A stretch of DNA of 64,000 nucleotides. Source: Rhodococcus sp. HNM0563 (lineage in GTDB: Bacteria > Actinomycetota > Actinomycetes > Mycobacteriales > Mycobacteriaceae). Where the stretch lies: positions 248,001 to 312,000 of the forward strand of contig NZ_JAASAF010000001.1 of assembly GCF_012726195.1 (NCBI RefSeq), written 5' to 3'. Shown one piece after another: positions 46,071 to 54,716 of this stretch. The notes beneath the pieces were generated by a model. The model had not been told where the DNA came from, searched no databases, and saw only the letters and a program-made list of their open reading frames with translations. Within the stretch, counting starts at the first letter, position 1. Every line of letters starts with the position of its first letter. Position numbers and translations under genes: made by a program.

Positions 46071-46440
46071 GGGGCTGAACGGTTTCGACTACGTACGTTG
46101 AGTCAAGGGAAGCGTGTCGGTGCAGGCAAGAGACCACCGTAAGCGTCGCTGCAACCAATTAAGCGCCGATTCCAATCAGCGCGACTACGCTCTCGCTGCC
46201 TAAGTAGCGAAGCGTGTCTGTCAGTCCGATCTCGCCCTCGGGTCGGGTACTGGCATCAGCTAGAGGGCTTCACCTACCGGCTCGGTCACGGAGTCGGATG
46301 GGACATCAAACAGTGACTGGGATCGTCATCACGGCTTGTTCGCGAGACCGGGAGATCCAAGTAGAGACATAGCGGACTGCACACGGAGAAGCCTTGGCGA
46401 GGCGGCGGAGGACCCGGGTTCGATTCCCGGCAGCTCCACC
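46071..46440 (+). ncRNA. ssrA: Transfer-messenger RNA (tmRNA)
   Basis: The 5' end GGGGCTGAACGGTTTCGACT and 3' end GGGTTCGATTCCCGGCAGCTCCACC form the tRNA-like domain, pairing GGGGCTG with CAGCTCC (one G-U). The tag frame is in the middle and pseudoknot-forming repeats follow. The genome has ACC then G, so the final A of CCA is added after transcription. One-piece form. About 370 nt, normal for actinobacteria. Confidence 0.96.
46165..46203 (+). other. tmRNA proteolysis tag frame
   Basis: Resume codon GCC at 46165 encodes ADSNQRDYALAA and ends in TAA. The ALAA end is the ClpXP-type degron; the tag differs from the M. tuberculosis tag by Asn instead of His at position 4. Confidence 0.92.
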
Positions 46441-46441
46441 G

Positions 46442-46489
46442 AATACCCCGGGTGAAAGGCCAGACAAGGTCTTTCACCCGGGGTATTTT
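46442..46489 (+). terminator. Intrinsic terminator of ssrA
   Basis: 17-base perfect stem (46442-46458 with 46471-46487), 12-base loop, short T run (46486-46489), starting 2 bases after the tmRNA end. The remaining 230 bases up to pgm hold no gene I can support. Confidence 0.88.
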
Positions 46490-46719
46490 CATGAGCTCGC
46501 GAGGCCGCCGAGCTTTACACCCCGGGTTCATGCATCGATCGGTTCCACGTTGACCAGCGGTTACCTGCACGTTCACGATGTCGGATTCGCCGTTCGGCAC
46601 CTTTGCCGAATGCGGGTGACGAGCAGCCCCACGGATCCGACGCGAACGACACAGGACGGCCGCGTGGATACAGCACCGCAGGCAAGATGGTCACCACACG
46701 CGTTCGACGAGGAGGACCC

Positions 46720-48348
46720 ATGGCGCACGAACGAGCGGGGCAACCGGCAGCACCCGAGGATCTGGTCGACCTCGCGCATCTGGTGACGGCCTATTACACG
46801 GTCCGTCCGGATCCCGAGAACCCGCTTCAACAGGTGGCGTTCGGAACGTCAGGGCACCGCGGGTCGAGCCTCGACGCGGCCTTCAACGAGCAGCACATCC
46901 TCGCCACCACCCAGGCTATCGTCGAGTACCGCGCAGCACAGGGAACGACCGGGCCGCTGTTCCTCGGCCGCGACACGCACGCATTGTCCGAGCCCGCGTG
47001 GACCACCGCGCTCGAGGTTCTGATCGCCAACGACGTCGACGTCGTGATCGATTCGCGTGATCGGTACACACCGACCCCGGCGGTCAGCCACGCGATCCTG
47101 CGCCACAATTCCGGCGGCAGTGTGTCCGCCGACGGCATCGTCGTGACGCCGTCCCACAACCCGCCCCGCGACGGGGGCTTCAAATACAATCCGCCGCACG
47201 GTGGACCCGCCGGCACCGACGCCACCTCCGTCATCGCGGCCCGCGCCAACGAACTCCTCGCGGCGGGCCTCGCAGGCGTCAAGCGCGTATCAGCGGTCGC
47301 CGCACTTGCGGCGGCCGGCCGCTACGATTTCCTCGGCACCTACATCGACGACCTCCCGAACATCGTGGATCTCGACGCGATCCGGGGTGCGGGGGTGCGC
47401 ATCGGAGCCGATCCGCTCGGTGGTGCGTCCGTCGACTATTGGGGCGAGATCGCCGACCGGCACCGCCTCGACCTCACCGTCGTCAACCCCCTCGTCGACG
47501 CCACATGGCGATTCATGACACTCGACACCGACGGCAAGATCCGGATGGACTGCTCGTCACCGAACGCAATGGCATCGCTCATCGGCGCACGCGACAAATA
47601 CGACCTTGCCACCGGCAACGACGCGGATGCGGACCGCCACGGCATCGTCACCCCCGACGGTGGCCTGCTCAACCCCAACCACTATCTTGCGGTGGCCATC
47701 GACTATCTCTTCGGGAACAGGCCGGGCTGGTCGGATGGAAGCAAGGTCGGCAAGACTCTCGTGAGCTCGTCGATGATCGATCGCGTCGCGGCCGGACTGG
47801 GACGTGAGTTGCTCGAAGTGCCAGTGGGCTTCAAATGGTTCGTGCCGGGGCTGCTCGACGGGAGCCTCGGGTTCGGGGGCGAGGAAAGCGCGGGGGCTTC
47901 CTTCCTGCGTCGCGACGGCGCGGTGTGGTCCACCGACAAGGACGGCATCGTGCTCGCGTTGCTGGCCGCCGAGATCACCGCGGTAACCGGTGCGACGCCC
48001 TCGCAGCGTTACGCCCAGCTCGCCGGACGGTACGGGGATCCCGCCTACACGCGGGTCGACGCGCCTGCGACGCGAGAGCAGAAGGCGATCCTCGCGCAGC
48101 TGTCGCCCGAGCAGGTAAGTGCCACCGAGCTCGCGGGCGAGACGATCACCGCGACGCTCACGGAGGCGCCAGGAAACGGCGCGGCGATAGGTGGACTGAA
48201 GGTGACGACCGAGAACGCGTGGTTCGCGGCGCGTCCGTCCGGCACCGAGGACGTGTACAAGATCTACGCCGAATCGTTCAACGGCCCTGAACATCTCGCT
48301 CAGGTCCAGGACGCGGCACGTGAACTGGTGTCGTCGGTATTGGGCTGA
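46720..48348 (+). CDS. pgm: Alpha-D-glucose phosphate-specific phosphoglucomutase
   Basis: 542 aa; interconverts glucose-1-phosphate and glucose-6-phosphate. Phosphoserine loop [11 protein letters not shown] near residue 150, Mg2+ loop [10 protein letters not shown] near 305, sugar loop [10 protein letters not shown] near 388 and phosphate-binding PSGTEDVYK near 510. ATG preceded by GAGGAGGACC; the longer open frame upstream lacks a Shine-Dalgarno and is not conserved-looking. Feeds glycogen, trehalose and envelope sugar synthesis. Confidence 0.95.
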   Translation: MAHERAGQPAAPEDLVDLAHLVTAYYTVRPDPENPLQQVAFGTSGHRGSSLDAAFNEQHILATTQAIVEYRAAQGTTGPLFLGRDTHALSEPAWTTALEVLIANDVDVVIDSRDRYTPTPAVSHAILRHNSGGSVSADGIVVTPSHNPPRDGGFKYNPPHGGPAGTDATSVIAARANELLAAGLAGVKRVSAVAALAAAGRYDFLGTYIDDLPNIVDLDAIRGAGVRIGADPLGGASVDYWGEIADRHRLDLTVVNPLVDATWRFMTLDTDGKIRMDCSSPNAMASLIGARDKYDLATGNDADADRHGIVTPDGGLLNPNHYLAVAIDYLFGNRPGWSDGSKVGKTLVSSSMIDRVAAGLGRELLEVPVGFKWFVPGLLDGSLGFGGEESAGASFLRRDGAVWSTDKDGIVLALLAAEITAVTGATPSQRYAQLAGRYGDPAYTRVDAPATREQKAILAQLSPEQVSATELAGETITATLTEAPGNGAAIGGLKVTTENAWFAARPSGTEDVYKIYAESFNGPEHLAQVQDAARELVSSVLG

Positions 48349-48395
48349 CCCGCGGCGCACGTCGGGCTCGCACCGAGCACAGTCGTGTGCATCGC

Positions 48396-48401
48396 TAACA
48401 T
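48396..48401 (+). promoter_or_regulatory. -10 box of MFS gene
   Basis: TAACAT, 9 bases before the ATG at 48411; leaderless or nearly so. Confidence 0.45.
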
Positions 48402-48410
48402 TGCCGCATC

Positions 48411-49646
48411 ATGCGCACACGTGACGTGGCTCTGCCGCGGGAAATCTGGGTACTCGTCGCGGCGAGCTTCGTCATCGCCCTGGGCTTCGGTCTCGTCGCT
48501 CCCGCGTTGCCGCAATTCGCACGGAGCTTCGACGTCGGAATCACCGCGGCCACGGTCGTCATCTCGGCGTTCGCGTTCATGCGACTCGCCTTCGCTCCGG
48601 CCAGCGGATTGCTCGTCCAGAAACTCGGCGAGCGGCCCATCTACATCACCGGTGTTCTCATCGTCGCGGTGTCCACGGGCGCGGTCGCTTTCGCCCAGAC
48701 CTATTGGCAGCTCCTGGTCTTCCGGGGGCTCGGCGGCATCGGTTCGACGATGTTCACCGTGGCTGCGCTGGGGCTGCTCGTGCGTATCGCACCGCCCGAT
48801 GCGCGCGGTCGCGTGTCCGCGCTGTACGCGACGAGTTTCCTGCTCGGCAACATTGGAGGGCCACTGCTCGGCGGAGCCCTCGTCGGCCTCGGCCTGCGAG
48901 CACCTTTCCTCATCTACGCGGTCGCGCTGCTCTTGGCGGCCTCCGTGGTCTGGATCAGTCTTCGCAAGTCTCACCTCGCGCAACCGGCATCGGCTGATGG
49001 CGCTCCCGTGATGAGGCTGCGCACCGCACTCCGGTCGTCGACCTACCGCGCGGCGCTCACCTCGAACTTCGCCAACGGATGGGTGGTGTTCGGTGTCCGC
49101 GTCGCGATGGTGCCGCTGTTCGTCGTCGAAGCCCTGAACCAGAGCGAAGGGATCGCGGGTGTCGCACTGACCGCGTTCGCGGTGGGTAATGCGCTCGTGC
49201 TGGTCAAGTCGGGTGCATGGTCCGATAGATACGGGCGGCGACCGTTCGTGCTCACCGGGCTCGTCGTCTGCGGTGTGAGCACCGTCATGATGGGTCTGTC
49301 GTCCGACCTCACGGTGTTCCTGATCACGTCCGCCGTGGCCGGCGTGGGATCCGGCCTGATCAACCCGTCGCAGCAGGCTGCGATCGCCGATGTGGTGGGC
49401 AGTAAAGCGCGAGGGGGACCGGTACTCGCCACGTTCCAGATGACCTCGGACATCGGGGCAGTGGTCGGCCCGATCGCGGCCGGCATGATCGCTGAGCGCT
49501 GGTCCTATTCGGTGGCGTTCGGTGTGACGGGGGCGATCATGCTGGCGGCGGTGATTCCCTGGGCCCTGGCGCGGGCACCGCGTCAGGATGCGCCGGCGAC
49601 CGAACCCGTCGTCCAGAAGCCTGTGACCGGCGATACGGATCGCTGA
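48411..49646 (+). CDS. MFS transporter (drug-efflux type)
   Basis: 411 aa, twelve predicted helices. Opens with VLVAASFVIALGFGLVAPALPQFARSF, typical of the DHA1 efflux group; the loop 2-3 motif is short (QKLGERPIY) and the second-half counterpart SDRYGRRPFVLTG is well conserved. Substrate unknown. Stand-alone transcription unit; the MauE-DsbA pair follows with its own promoter. Confidence 0.88.
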   Translation: MRTRDVALPREIWVLVAASFVIALGFGLVAPALPQFARSFDVGITAATVVISAFAFMRLAFAPASGLLVQKLGERPIYITGVLIVAVSTGAVAFAQTYWQLLVFRGLGGIGSTMFTVAALGLLVRIAPPDARGRVSALYATSFLLGNIGGPLLGGALVGLGLRAPFLIYAVALLLAASVVWISLRKSHLAQPASADGAPVMRLRTALRSSTYRAALTSNFANGWVVFGVRVAMVPLFVVEALNQSEGIAGVALTAFAVGNALVLVKSGAWSDRYGRRPFVLTGLVVCGVSTVMMGLSSDLTVFLITSAVAGVGSGLINPSQQAAIADVVGSKARGGPVLATFQMTSDIGAVVGPIAAGMIAERWSYSVAFGVTGAIMLAAVIPWALARAPRQDAPATEPVVQKPVTGDTDR

Positions 49647-49658
49647 CGGGCCGAGATG

Positions 49659-49664
49659 TAAGGT
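49659..49664 (+). promoter_or_regulatory. -10 box of MauE-like gene (leaderless)
   Basis: TAAGGT, 7 bases before the GTG at 49672. Confidence 0.45.
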
Positions 49665-49671
49665 CGTTCCC

Positions 49672-50202
49672 GTGTGGATTCGTATCGTCTCCGCAGCGGC
49701 ACGGCTGGGCCTCGCCGCGGTGTGGCTGATCTCCGGATGGATCAAATTCGCCGATCCTACGCAGACCGTGGTTGCAGTGCGGGCCTATCAGCTTCTTCCC
49801 GCCGAACTGGTGAGGCCCGTGGCCGCGGTACTCCCGATGGTCGAACTCGTTCTCGGGGTCCTGCTGCTGGTAGGGCTGGCGGTGCGGCCTGCCGCGATGC
49901 TGTCCGGAGTGACGCTCGTGGTTCTCATCGGCGCGATCATCTCGGCCTGGAGCCGAGGGCTGTCGATCGACTGCGGATGCTTCGGAGGCGGCGGCGTGGT
50001 GGAAGGGATCGACGCCGGAGACTATGTTCGCGAGATCACACGTGATGTCGTCTTCCTCGCCATGTCGGTATGGCTGGCTGTCTTCCCGCGCACACCCCTT
50101 GCGCTCGGTCCGCATTCCCGAGTGGCTCTCAGGAGGAACTCAGACCCCGGTGGCAAAGTGGAGCCGGACAATTCACCGATGAACGAAGGACAGCATTCGT
50201 GA
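49672..50202 (+). CDS. MauE/DoxX-like redox membrane protein
   Basis: 176 aa, four transmembrane helices, starting RLGLAAVWLISGWIKFADPTQT. The cytoplasm- or membrane-edge CGCFGGGG motif near residue 101 is typical of MauE/DoxD members thought to carry electrons to thiol-disulfide proteins. Coupled by a GTGA overlap to the DsbA-like gene, which supports a joint role in disulfide formation outside the membrane. Confidence 0.85.
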   Translation: MWIRIVSAAARLGLAAVWLISGWIKFADPTQTVVAVRAYQLLPAELVRPVAAVLPMVELVLGVLLLVGLAVRPAAMLSGVTLVVLIGAIISAWSRGLSIDCGCFGGGGVVEGIDAGDYVREITRDVVFLAMSVWLAVFPRTPLALGPHSRVALRRNSDPGGKVEPDNSPMNEGQHS

Positions 50203-50948
50203 GTGCGAAGAAGGTCAAGCCGGTCAAATATTCGCCGGAACCTACATCGAACACGTCCACCTACATCCTGGGTGGTATCGCGGTCGTGATCATTGCGGTC
50301 CTCGTCATCGGAGGAGTGCTGTGGCAGTCGGGAAGCACCGATTCCCGCAATGACGGGTACGGCACCGTCAGCAACGCTGCGGTCGACGTCACGCTCGACG
50401 ACGACGGCACGATTCTGCTCGGATTGCCGGACGCCGCTACCACCATCGACATCTTCGAAGACCCGATGTGCCCGTACTGTGCCGAACTCGAGCACGAGCA
50501 CGGACAGGAACTGGCGCAGGCGATCGACGAAGGTACGGTCGCGGTGCGGTACCACATCCTTGCGTTCCTCGACCGATTGTCGAGCAGCGGCGACTACTCG
50601 ACCCGCGCGGTCGCAGCCAACCAGTGCGTTGCGGAGACCGGTGACGCGATCGCATTCTCGGCGTTCCATGCCGCGATCTTCTCCCCGGACAATCAACCGG
50701 CAGAGGGCGGGGACAGCGATCACAGCAACGAGCAGCTGGCGCAGATCGCCCGTGATGCCGGAGCGTCCGAGGACGCGGTGACGTGCATCGCGGACGGCGC
50801 CCGAGTCGAGCGGGCAACGGTGTCTGCGGAGGCCGGTCGGCAGCTTCTTGCCACCACAGGAGCGGCGGGCACTCCCGCCGTCATCCAGAACGGAACTGTC
50901 ATCGATGCGCTCGGCAACGACAACTGGGTGTCCGAGCTCGCAGGCTGA
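50199..50948 (+). CDS. Membrane-anchored DsbA-family thiol oxidoreductase
   Basis: 249 aa: cytoplasmic basic start, TM anchor at 22-42, thioredoxin/DsbA domain outside with active site CPYC (C91-C94) and cis-Pro loop GTPAVIQNG near 225. Similar to actinobacterial DsbA proteins that oxidise or isomerise exported proteins. Redox partner is probably the preceding MauE-like protein rather than VKOR, which is not seen here. Followed by a terminator. Confidence 0.9.
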   Translation: MSAKKVKPVKYSPEPTSNTSTYILGGIAVVIIAVLVIGGVLWQSGSTDSRNDGYGTVSNAAVDVTLDDDGTILLGLPDAATTIDIFEDPMCPYCAELEHEHGQELAQAIDEGTVAVRYHILAFLDRLSSSGDYSTRAVAANQCVAETGDAIAFSAFHAAIFSPDNQPAEGGDSDHSNEQLAQIARDAGASEDAVTCIADGARVERATVSAEAGRQLLATTGAAGTPAVIQNGTVIDALGNDNWVSELAG

Positions 50949-50954
50949 GGCGAC

Positions 50955-50988
50955 GGGCGGTGACGAGCGCTCGTGCTTGTCACCGCCC
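50955..50988 (+). terminator. Terminator after the MauE-DsbA operon
   Basis: GGGCGGTGAC (50955-50964) pairs with 50979-50988, 14-base loop, just past the DsbA stop. Confidence 0.7.
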
Positions 50989-51000
50989 TGACCAGGCGAT

Positions 51001-51030
51001 TTGTTGGCTCAGAGAGCAATGGTGTAGTTT
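51001..51030 (+). promoter_or_regulatory. Promoter of tRNA-Ala
   Basis: -35 TTGTTG (51001-51006), 18-base spacer, -10 TAGTTT (51025-51030). Confidence 0.55.
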
Positions 51031-51073
51031 TTCTTTCAGCGCAAGGGGGTCGCCCCGGCGCAAAAAAGAATAT

Positions 51074-51146
51074 GGGGCTATGGCGCAGCTGGTAGCGCAC
51101 CACACTGGCAGTGTGGGGGTCAGGGGTTCGAGTCCCCTTAGCTCCA
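51074..51146 (+). tRNA. tRNA-Ala (GGC)
   Basis: 73 nt cloverleaf: acceptor GGGGCTA/TAGCTCC with one G-U, anticodon stem CCACA/TGTGG with loop CTGGCAG (anticodon GGC), T arm GGGTTCGAGTCCCC. CCA is not encoded. A terminator hairpin follows after 5 bases. Confidence 0.95.
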
Positions 51147-51151
51147 CAATC

Positions 51152-51186
51152 ACGAACCCACTCCGGCCCAGTCGGAGTGGGTTCGT
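51152..51186 (+). terminator. Terminator of tRNA-Ala
   Basis: ACGAACCCACTCCG (51152-51165) pairs perfectly with 51173-51186, 7-base loop. Transposase remnant begins 13 bases later. Confidence 0.82.
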
Positions 51187-51198
51187 CATCGTCGAGAG

Positions 51199-51383
51199 GT
51201 GCTCGAGCGATACCGCTACCGCGCCTATCCCACAGGGGACCAGCACAGGGCGCTGTCCCGAGTGTTCGGGTGCTGCCGGGTGGTGTTCAACGAGGCCCTC
51301 GCCTACCGGGCCGATGCGTCGCACGGGGCACGATGGTCGCGCTCGCCGCTGGGGCTGAACTCCTGCGACGTGAATTGTCCTAG
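51199..51383 (+). pseudogene. TnpB (IS200/IS605-family OrfB) N-terminal remnant
   Basis: The first about 45 codons read as a TnpB start: RYRAYPTGDQHRALSRVFGCCRVVFNEALAYRA. Around 51335 the similarity moves to the next frame (ALAAGAELLRRELS, resembling the next TnpB segment), showing a frameshift, and ends at 51383. The RuvC nuclease part is absent. Immediately beyond is the 3' end of an SDR gene on the other strand, so the rest was deleted. Inactive. Confidence 0.7.
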
Positions 51384-52312
51384 CGACTCGGCAGACCTGG
51401 CGTCCCGAGGCTCTGATCGACCGTCAGCCCGACCATCCGCGCACTGTCGTTCCACAACGCGCGCGCCACGTCGTCCCTACGTGCGAGCGTCGACGGATCC
51501 GGGAAGCTCAAGCGCCCGCTGCGCAGCGCCGCATAACAGCGGCCGGGTGGAGGTGTCGTCCTGCCGGAGACGAGAGATGCCAGGGCCAGTCCCGCAGCGG
51601 CGCGTGTGTTCATCGTGCGGTCGAGCCGCCGCAGTGGAGCGCCGAGGGCCGTCCCGAACACCGACCATGCGATACGTCGTGGACGCGGCAGGCTTCGAAC
51701 CAATCCGGTGCCGAAGACCTGCCCGGGGTCGTACGCGAGCGCTGTGATGTGCCGGGCACGGATGTCGGGATGTACGCTCAGCGCTCGCACGGTGAGCACG
51801 TTGCACAGTTTCGACGCGCTGTAGGCATGCTGTCCGGCCCGCTGCGGTACCAGGTGTCGCTCGGTGTCGCGGTCCGGGTGCGCGAGCAGGTCGGCGTCGG
51901 CGTGCCGCGGCGCCTCCAGTCCGGTGCGGAGGGTCGGGTCGTGTGTTCCACTCGTGGTGATCACGATGCGGGCTTCCTCTGCGAATGAAGGCATCAACAG
52001 GCGCACCAGCAGATAGTGCGCGAGATGGTTGACGGCGAAGGTCGTCTCGAACCCGTCGTGGGTACGTTCGGCATCGTTGGGGAGAATCAACCCGGCGTTG
52101 AGTACCAGTGCGTCGAGAGGCGTGTCGCCGAGACGTTGCCGGACCGTCGCGGCGAACGCGCGGACCGAGTCGAGGCACGCCAGATCCACCGGAATGAAGT
52201 TCGTCGACACCGTGCGCGCGCCGGCGAGCACATCTGCGCCCTTTTCACGCGCCAGCCGTGCGGCGATCTCTCCGAATCCTGAACTGCTGCCGGTCATCAC
52301 GATGATCGCCAT
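51380..52312 (-). CDS. Short-chain dehydrogenase/reductase
   Basis: 310 aa, retinol-dehydrogenase-like SDR: TGSSSGFG near residue 8, LVLNAGL near 80, ITTSGTHD near 130 and YSASKLCN near 180. The catalytic Tyr and Lys are present. Strand-2 GARTV suggests NADP(H). Substrate unknown. Divergent from the AraC gene with a short gap, so probably its target. The stop codon lies at the edge of the TnpB remnant. Confidence 0.85.
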   Translation of the reverse strand: MAIIVMTGSSSGFGEIAARLAREKGADVLAGARTVSTNFIPVDLACLDSVRAFAATVRQRLGDTPLDALVLNAGLILPNDAERTHDGFETTFAVNHLAHYLLVRLLMPSFAEEARIVITTSGTHDPTLRTGLEAPRHADADLLAHPDRDTERHLVPQRAGQHAYSASKLCNVLTVRALSVHPDIRARHITALAYDPGQVFGTGLVRSLPRPRRIAWSVFGTALGAPLRRLDRTMNTRAAAGLALASLVSGRTTPPPGRCYAALRSGRLSFPDPSTLARRDDVARALWNDSARMVGLTVDQSLGTPGLPSR

Positions 52313-52402
52313 GACGGTGCCTCCAGTTCGCTCGGTTGCGGTGATGTGCCCAGTCAACCTGGCCTGCGGAGGGCGATCCATCTCTGTGACTCTCGTACGT
52401 AT

Positions 52403-53410
52403 GTGTGCGCGTCCACCGAGTCGACGGACCAGCCGTTCTACGATTGCCACATCGACCTTCTGACCGATCTTCTCGATGGGGTCCGAGCCCGCGGTGCGGT
52501 GCTCTACCGGGCCGGGATGGCCCGTGGCTGGTCGATCCGTATCGCCGACGGCGCACCGCTGATGCTCGTCGCGGTGATCGAAGGTCACATGTGGGTGCTC
52601 GTCGACGACGCCGAGCCGGTTCGAGTCGGGCCGGGCGACGTCGCGATCGTCAGCCTTCGGTCGCCGTACACGGTGGCCGATGCGCCGGGAATCGCGCCGC
52701 AACTCGTCGCACTGCCCGGCGATCGCTACACGACACCCGGCGGGGTCGACGTCACCGAAAAGCTGCGGACCGGTCGGCGAACTGCCTCGGCGACACCGGG
52801 CGCCGACACGACGGTCGTAGTGTACGGCACCTACCAAGTTGCAGGCGACGTCGACGACAGATTGCTCGCGGCTCTGCCGGACGTGCTGGTCGTGCCCGCC
52901 GGTGAGGTTCCGGACTGGGTGGTGTGTCGACTCGCGGACGAGGTCGTTCAGGACGCGCCGGGCCAGCAGCTCGTGCTCGACCGGCTGCTCGACCTGACGC
53001 TCATCGTCGCGTTGCGAGCCTGGTTCGCGCGACCGGACGCCCCCGTCCCAGGGTGGTACCGCGCGCAGACAGACCCGGCCGTCGGACAGGCGTTGACGCT
53101 GATCCACGAGCATCCTGGCTACCCGTGGACTGTCACGGACCTCGCTGCCGAAGCGGGGGTGTCACGCGCGTGGTTCGCTCGGCGCTTCACCGAACTGCTC
53201 GGCGAATCCCCGATTCGGTATCTGACCGGGCGACGCATGGCAATCGCCGCAGATCGGCTTCGCGGCACCGACCCCACGATTGCCGGTATCGCTCGCGAGG
53301 TCGGCTACGCAGACGCGTTCTCCTTCAGTGCGGCCTTCACGCGGACCGCGGGCGTCCGACCCTCGGACTACAGGAACGCGTACCGCACCGGCCATAGCGT
53401 GGAGTCATGA
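52403..53410 (+). CDS. AraC-family transcriptional regulator
   Basis: 335 aa. The N-terminal half is a cupin-like sensor domain (Cupin_6/AraC-binding type: GWSIRIADGAPLMLVAVIEGHMWVLV). The C-terminal two helix-turn-helix motifs are clear: DLAAEAGVSRAWFARRFTELLG and IAGIAREVGYADAFSFSAAFTRTAGVRPSDYR. Such regulators usually activate or repress a neighbouring oxidoreductase; the divergent SDR is the natural candidate. The start is uncertain (GTG 52403 or GTG 52346). Overlaps the LysR gene end by 6 bases. Confidence 0.85.
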   Translation: MCASTESTDQPFYDCHIDLLTDLLDGVRARGAVLYRAGMARGWSIRIADGAPLMLVAVIEGHMWVLVDDAEPVRVGPGDVAIVSLRSPYTVADAPGIAPQLVALPGDRYTTPGGVDVTEKLRTGRRTASATPGADTTVVVYGTYQVAGDVDDRLLAALPDVLVVPAGEVPDWVVCRLADEVVQDAPGQQLVLDRLLDLTLIVALRAWFARPDAPVPGWYRAQTDPAVGQALTLIHEHPGYPWTVTDLAAEAGVSRAWFARRFTELLGESPIRYLTGRRMAIAADRLRGTDPTIAGIAREVGYADAFSFSAAFTRTAGVRPSDYRNAYRTGHSVES

Positions 53411-54280
53411 GCCGAAGGCGTGCCGGAGATGGGTGAGCAATACTCCCAGCGCGGGACTTGCCGGTACCGACCAGATCAGCGACAACGTCGCAGGGACGTC
53501 GACGTCGTCGATGACAGCGATCGAGAGTCCTGGTCGAGGTACCACCATCGACTCGCTCAGAATCGCAACGCCGAGGCCCCGTGCGGCGAGATCGACGACC
53601 GCATCGGGTGCACTCGCCTGCATCGCCATGGCCGGTTCGATACCGCGAGCACGGCATGCAATGTCGAGGACCGATCGGATACCGGTACCGATGGGCAGGC
53701 ACACCAGCGGGTGGGACGTGGCCTCGGCGAGCCTGATGTCCGGCCGCCGCGCCAGCGGATGCTCGTCGGGTATCACCGCGACGAGCCGGTCCTGGATCAG
53801 GAGGATCGACTCGAGGTCGTCGGGAGGGCCGTACGGCGTGCCGACGAGCGCAACATCCATCTCGCGTGACCGCACCCGCTCGACGAGGCGATCGGACGAG
53901 TCCTCCAGCAAGGCGATCTCGACGCGGGGGTGGGCGCGGTGGAACAGCGACAGCGCGTCGAACAGAGGCGTCACCGTGCACGCGGTGACCATTCCGACAG
54001 TCAGCTCGCCTCGGATCACCGCCCCGACCTCATCGACCGCGGTCTTCACCGACTTCGCGGAATTCAGCGCGGCCCGGGCATGTTCGAGCGCGGCCTTGCC
54101 TGCCGTGGTGAGGGTGGCGGTGCGCGCGGAACGCTCGAACAGTGGGGCGCCCAGTTCGCGTTCGAGCTGCCGGATCTGCGCGCTCACGCCGGACTGGCTG
54201 ATGTGAACCCGTTCTGCAGCGCGGGTGAAATTGCATTCCTCGGCGACCGCGACGAAGTACTCGAGCTGCCTCAGTTCCAT
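53405..54280 (-). CDS. LysR-family transcriptional regulator
   Basis: 291 aa. N-terminal winged helix MELRQLEYFVAVAEECNFTR followed by AAERVHISQSGVSAQIRQLE; a two-lobed effector domain follows (GELTVGMVTACTVTPLFDAL onward). ATG 54280 is the standard LysR start. Divergent from the SnoaL-like gene with 70 bases between, containing the AT-rich TTCCGATAAGAACAATCTG stretch likely to hold its operator. Effector unknown. Confidence 0.9.
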   Translation of the reverse strand: MELRQLEYFVAVAEECNFTRAAERVHISQSGVSAQIRQLERELGAPLFERSARTATLTTAGKAALEHARAALNSAKSVKTAVDEVGAVIRGELTVGMVTACTVTPLFDALSLFHRAHPRVEIALLEDSSDRLVERVRSREMDVALVGTPYGPPDDLESILLIQDRLVAVIPDEHPLARRPDIRLAEATSHPLVCLPIGTGIRSVLDIACRARGIEPAMAMQASAPDAVVDLAARGLGVAILSESMVVPRPGLSIAVIDDVDVPATLSLIWSVPASPALGVLLTHLRHAFGS

Positions 54281-54350
54281 AACCACAGATTCTAGTTCCG
54301 ATAAGAACAATCTGTTGGAGTTCTCAATCGGAGTGCTCGATGCTGGAGAT

Positions 54351-54716
54351 ATGACGCAGAAGATGCAGTACGAGAAGGCCTACCGGCCAGAGGACCTCAC
54401 CAGGTTCTTCGTCGAACGGTCCAACGCGGGCGACGCGGACGGCGTGGCAGCGCTCTACGAAGAAAATGCAGTGATGGCGTATCCGCCGGGGCAGACGACC
54501 GTCGGACGGGCTGCGATCCGGGAACTGTGGGCTACAGTCCTCGCGAACGCGCCACGATTCGAACCGGAGGCGCCGCTCCCGACACTGGCCAGCGGGGATA
54601 TTGCGCTGACCAGCACGCCTCCCGGCGACGGTGCCGGGGCGCGAGCCCAGGTGGTGCGTCGACAGTCGGACGGCAGCTGGCTACGCCTGCTCGATCAACC
54701 GGAATTCCGGAACTGA
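54351..54716 (+). CDS. SnoaL/NTF2-like protein
   Basis: 121 aa cone-shaped alpha+beta fold: DLTRFFVERSNAGDADGVAALYEENAVMAYPPGQ is the family start and AQVVRRQSDGSWLRLLDQP the end. Members include ketosteroid isomerase- and hydratase-like enzymes and many of unknown role. GGAG lies just before the ATG. Probably controlled by the divergent LysR protein. Its last 22 bases overlap the convergent AMP-binding gene. Confidence 0.8.
   Translation: MTQKMQYEKAYRPEDLTRFFVERSNAGDADGVAALYEENAVMAYPPGQTTVGRAAIRELWATVLANAPRFEPEAPLPTLASGDIALTSTPPGDGAGARAQVVRRQSDGSWLRLLDQPEFRN

Noticed and set aside
46490-46719. Small gene between ssrA and pgm
   Set aside because: In-frame extension of pgm and short opposite frames lack Shine-Dalgarno sites and recognisable features; treated as non-coding.
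51199-51383. Active TnpB/omega-RNA unit
   Set aside because: RuvC and zinc-finger parts are missing, a frameshift is present, and no TnpA or right end is seen.
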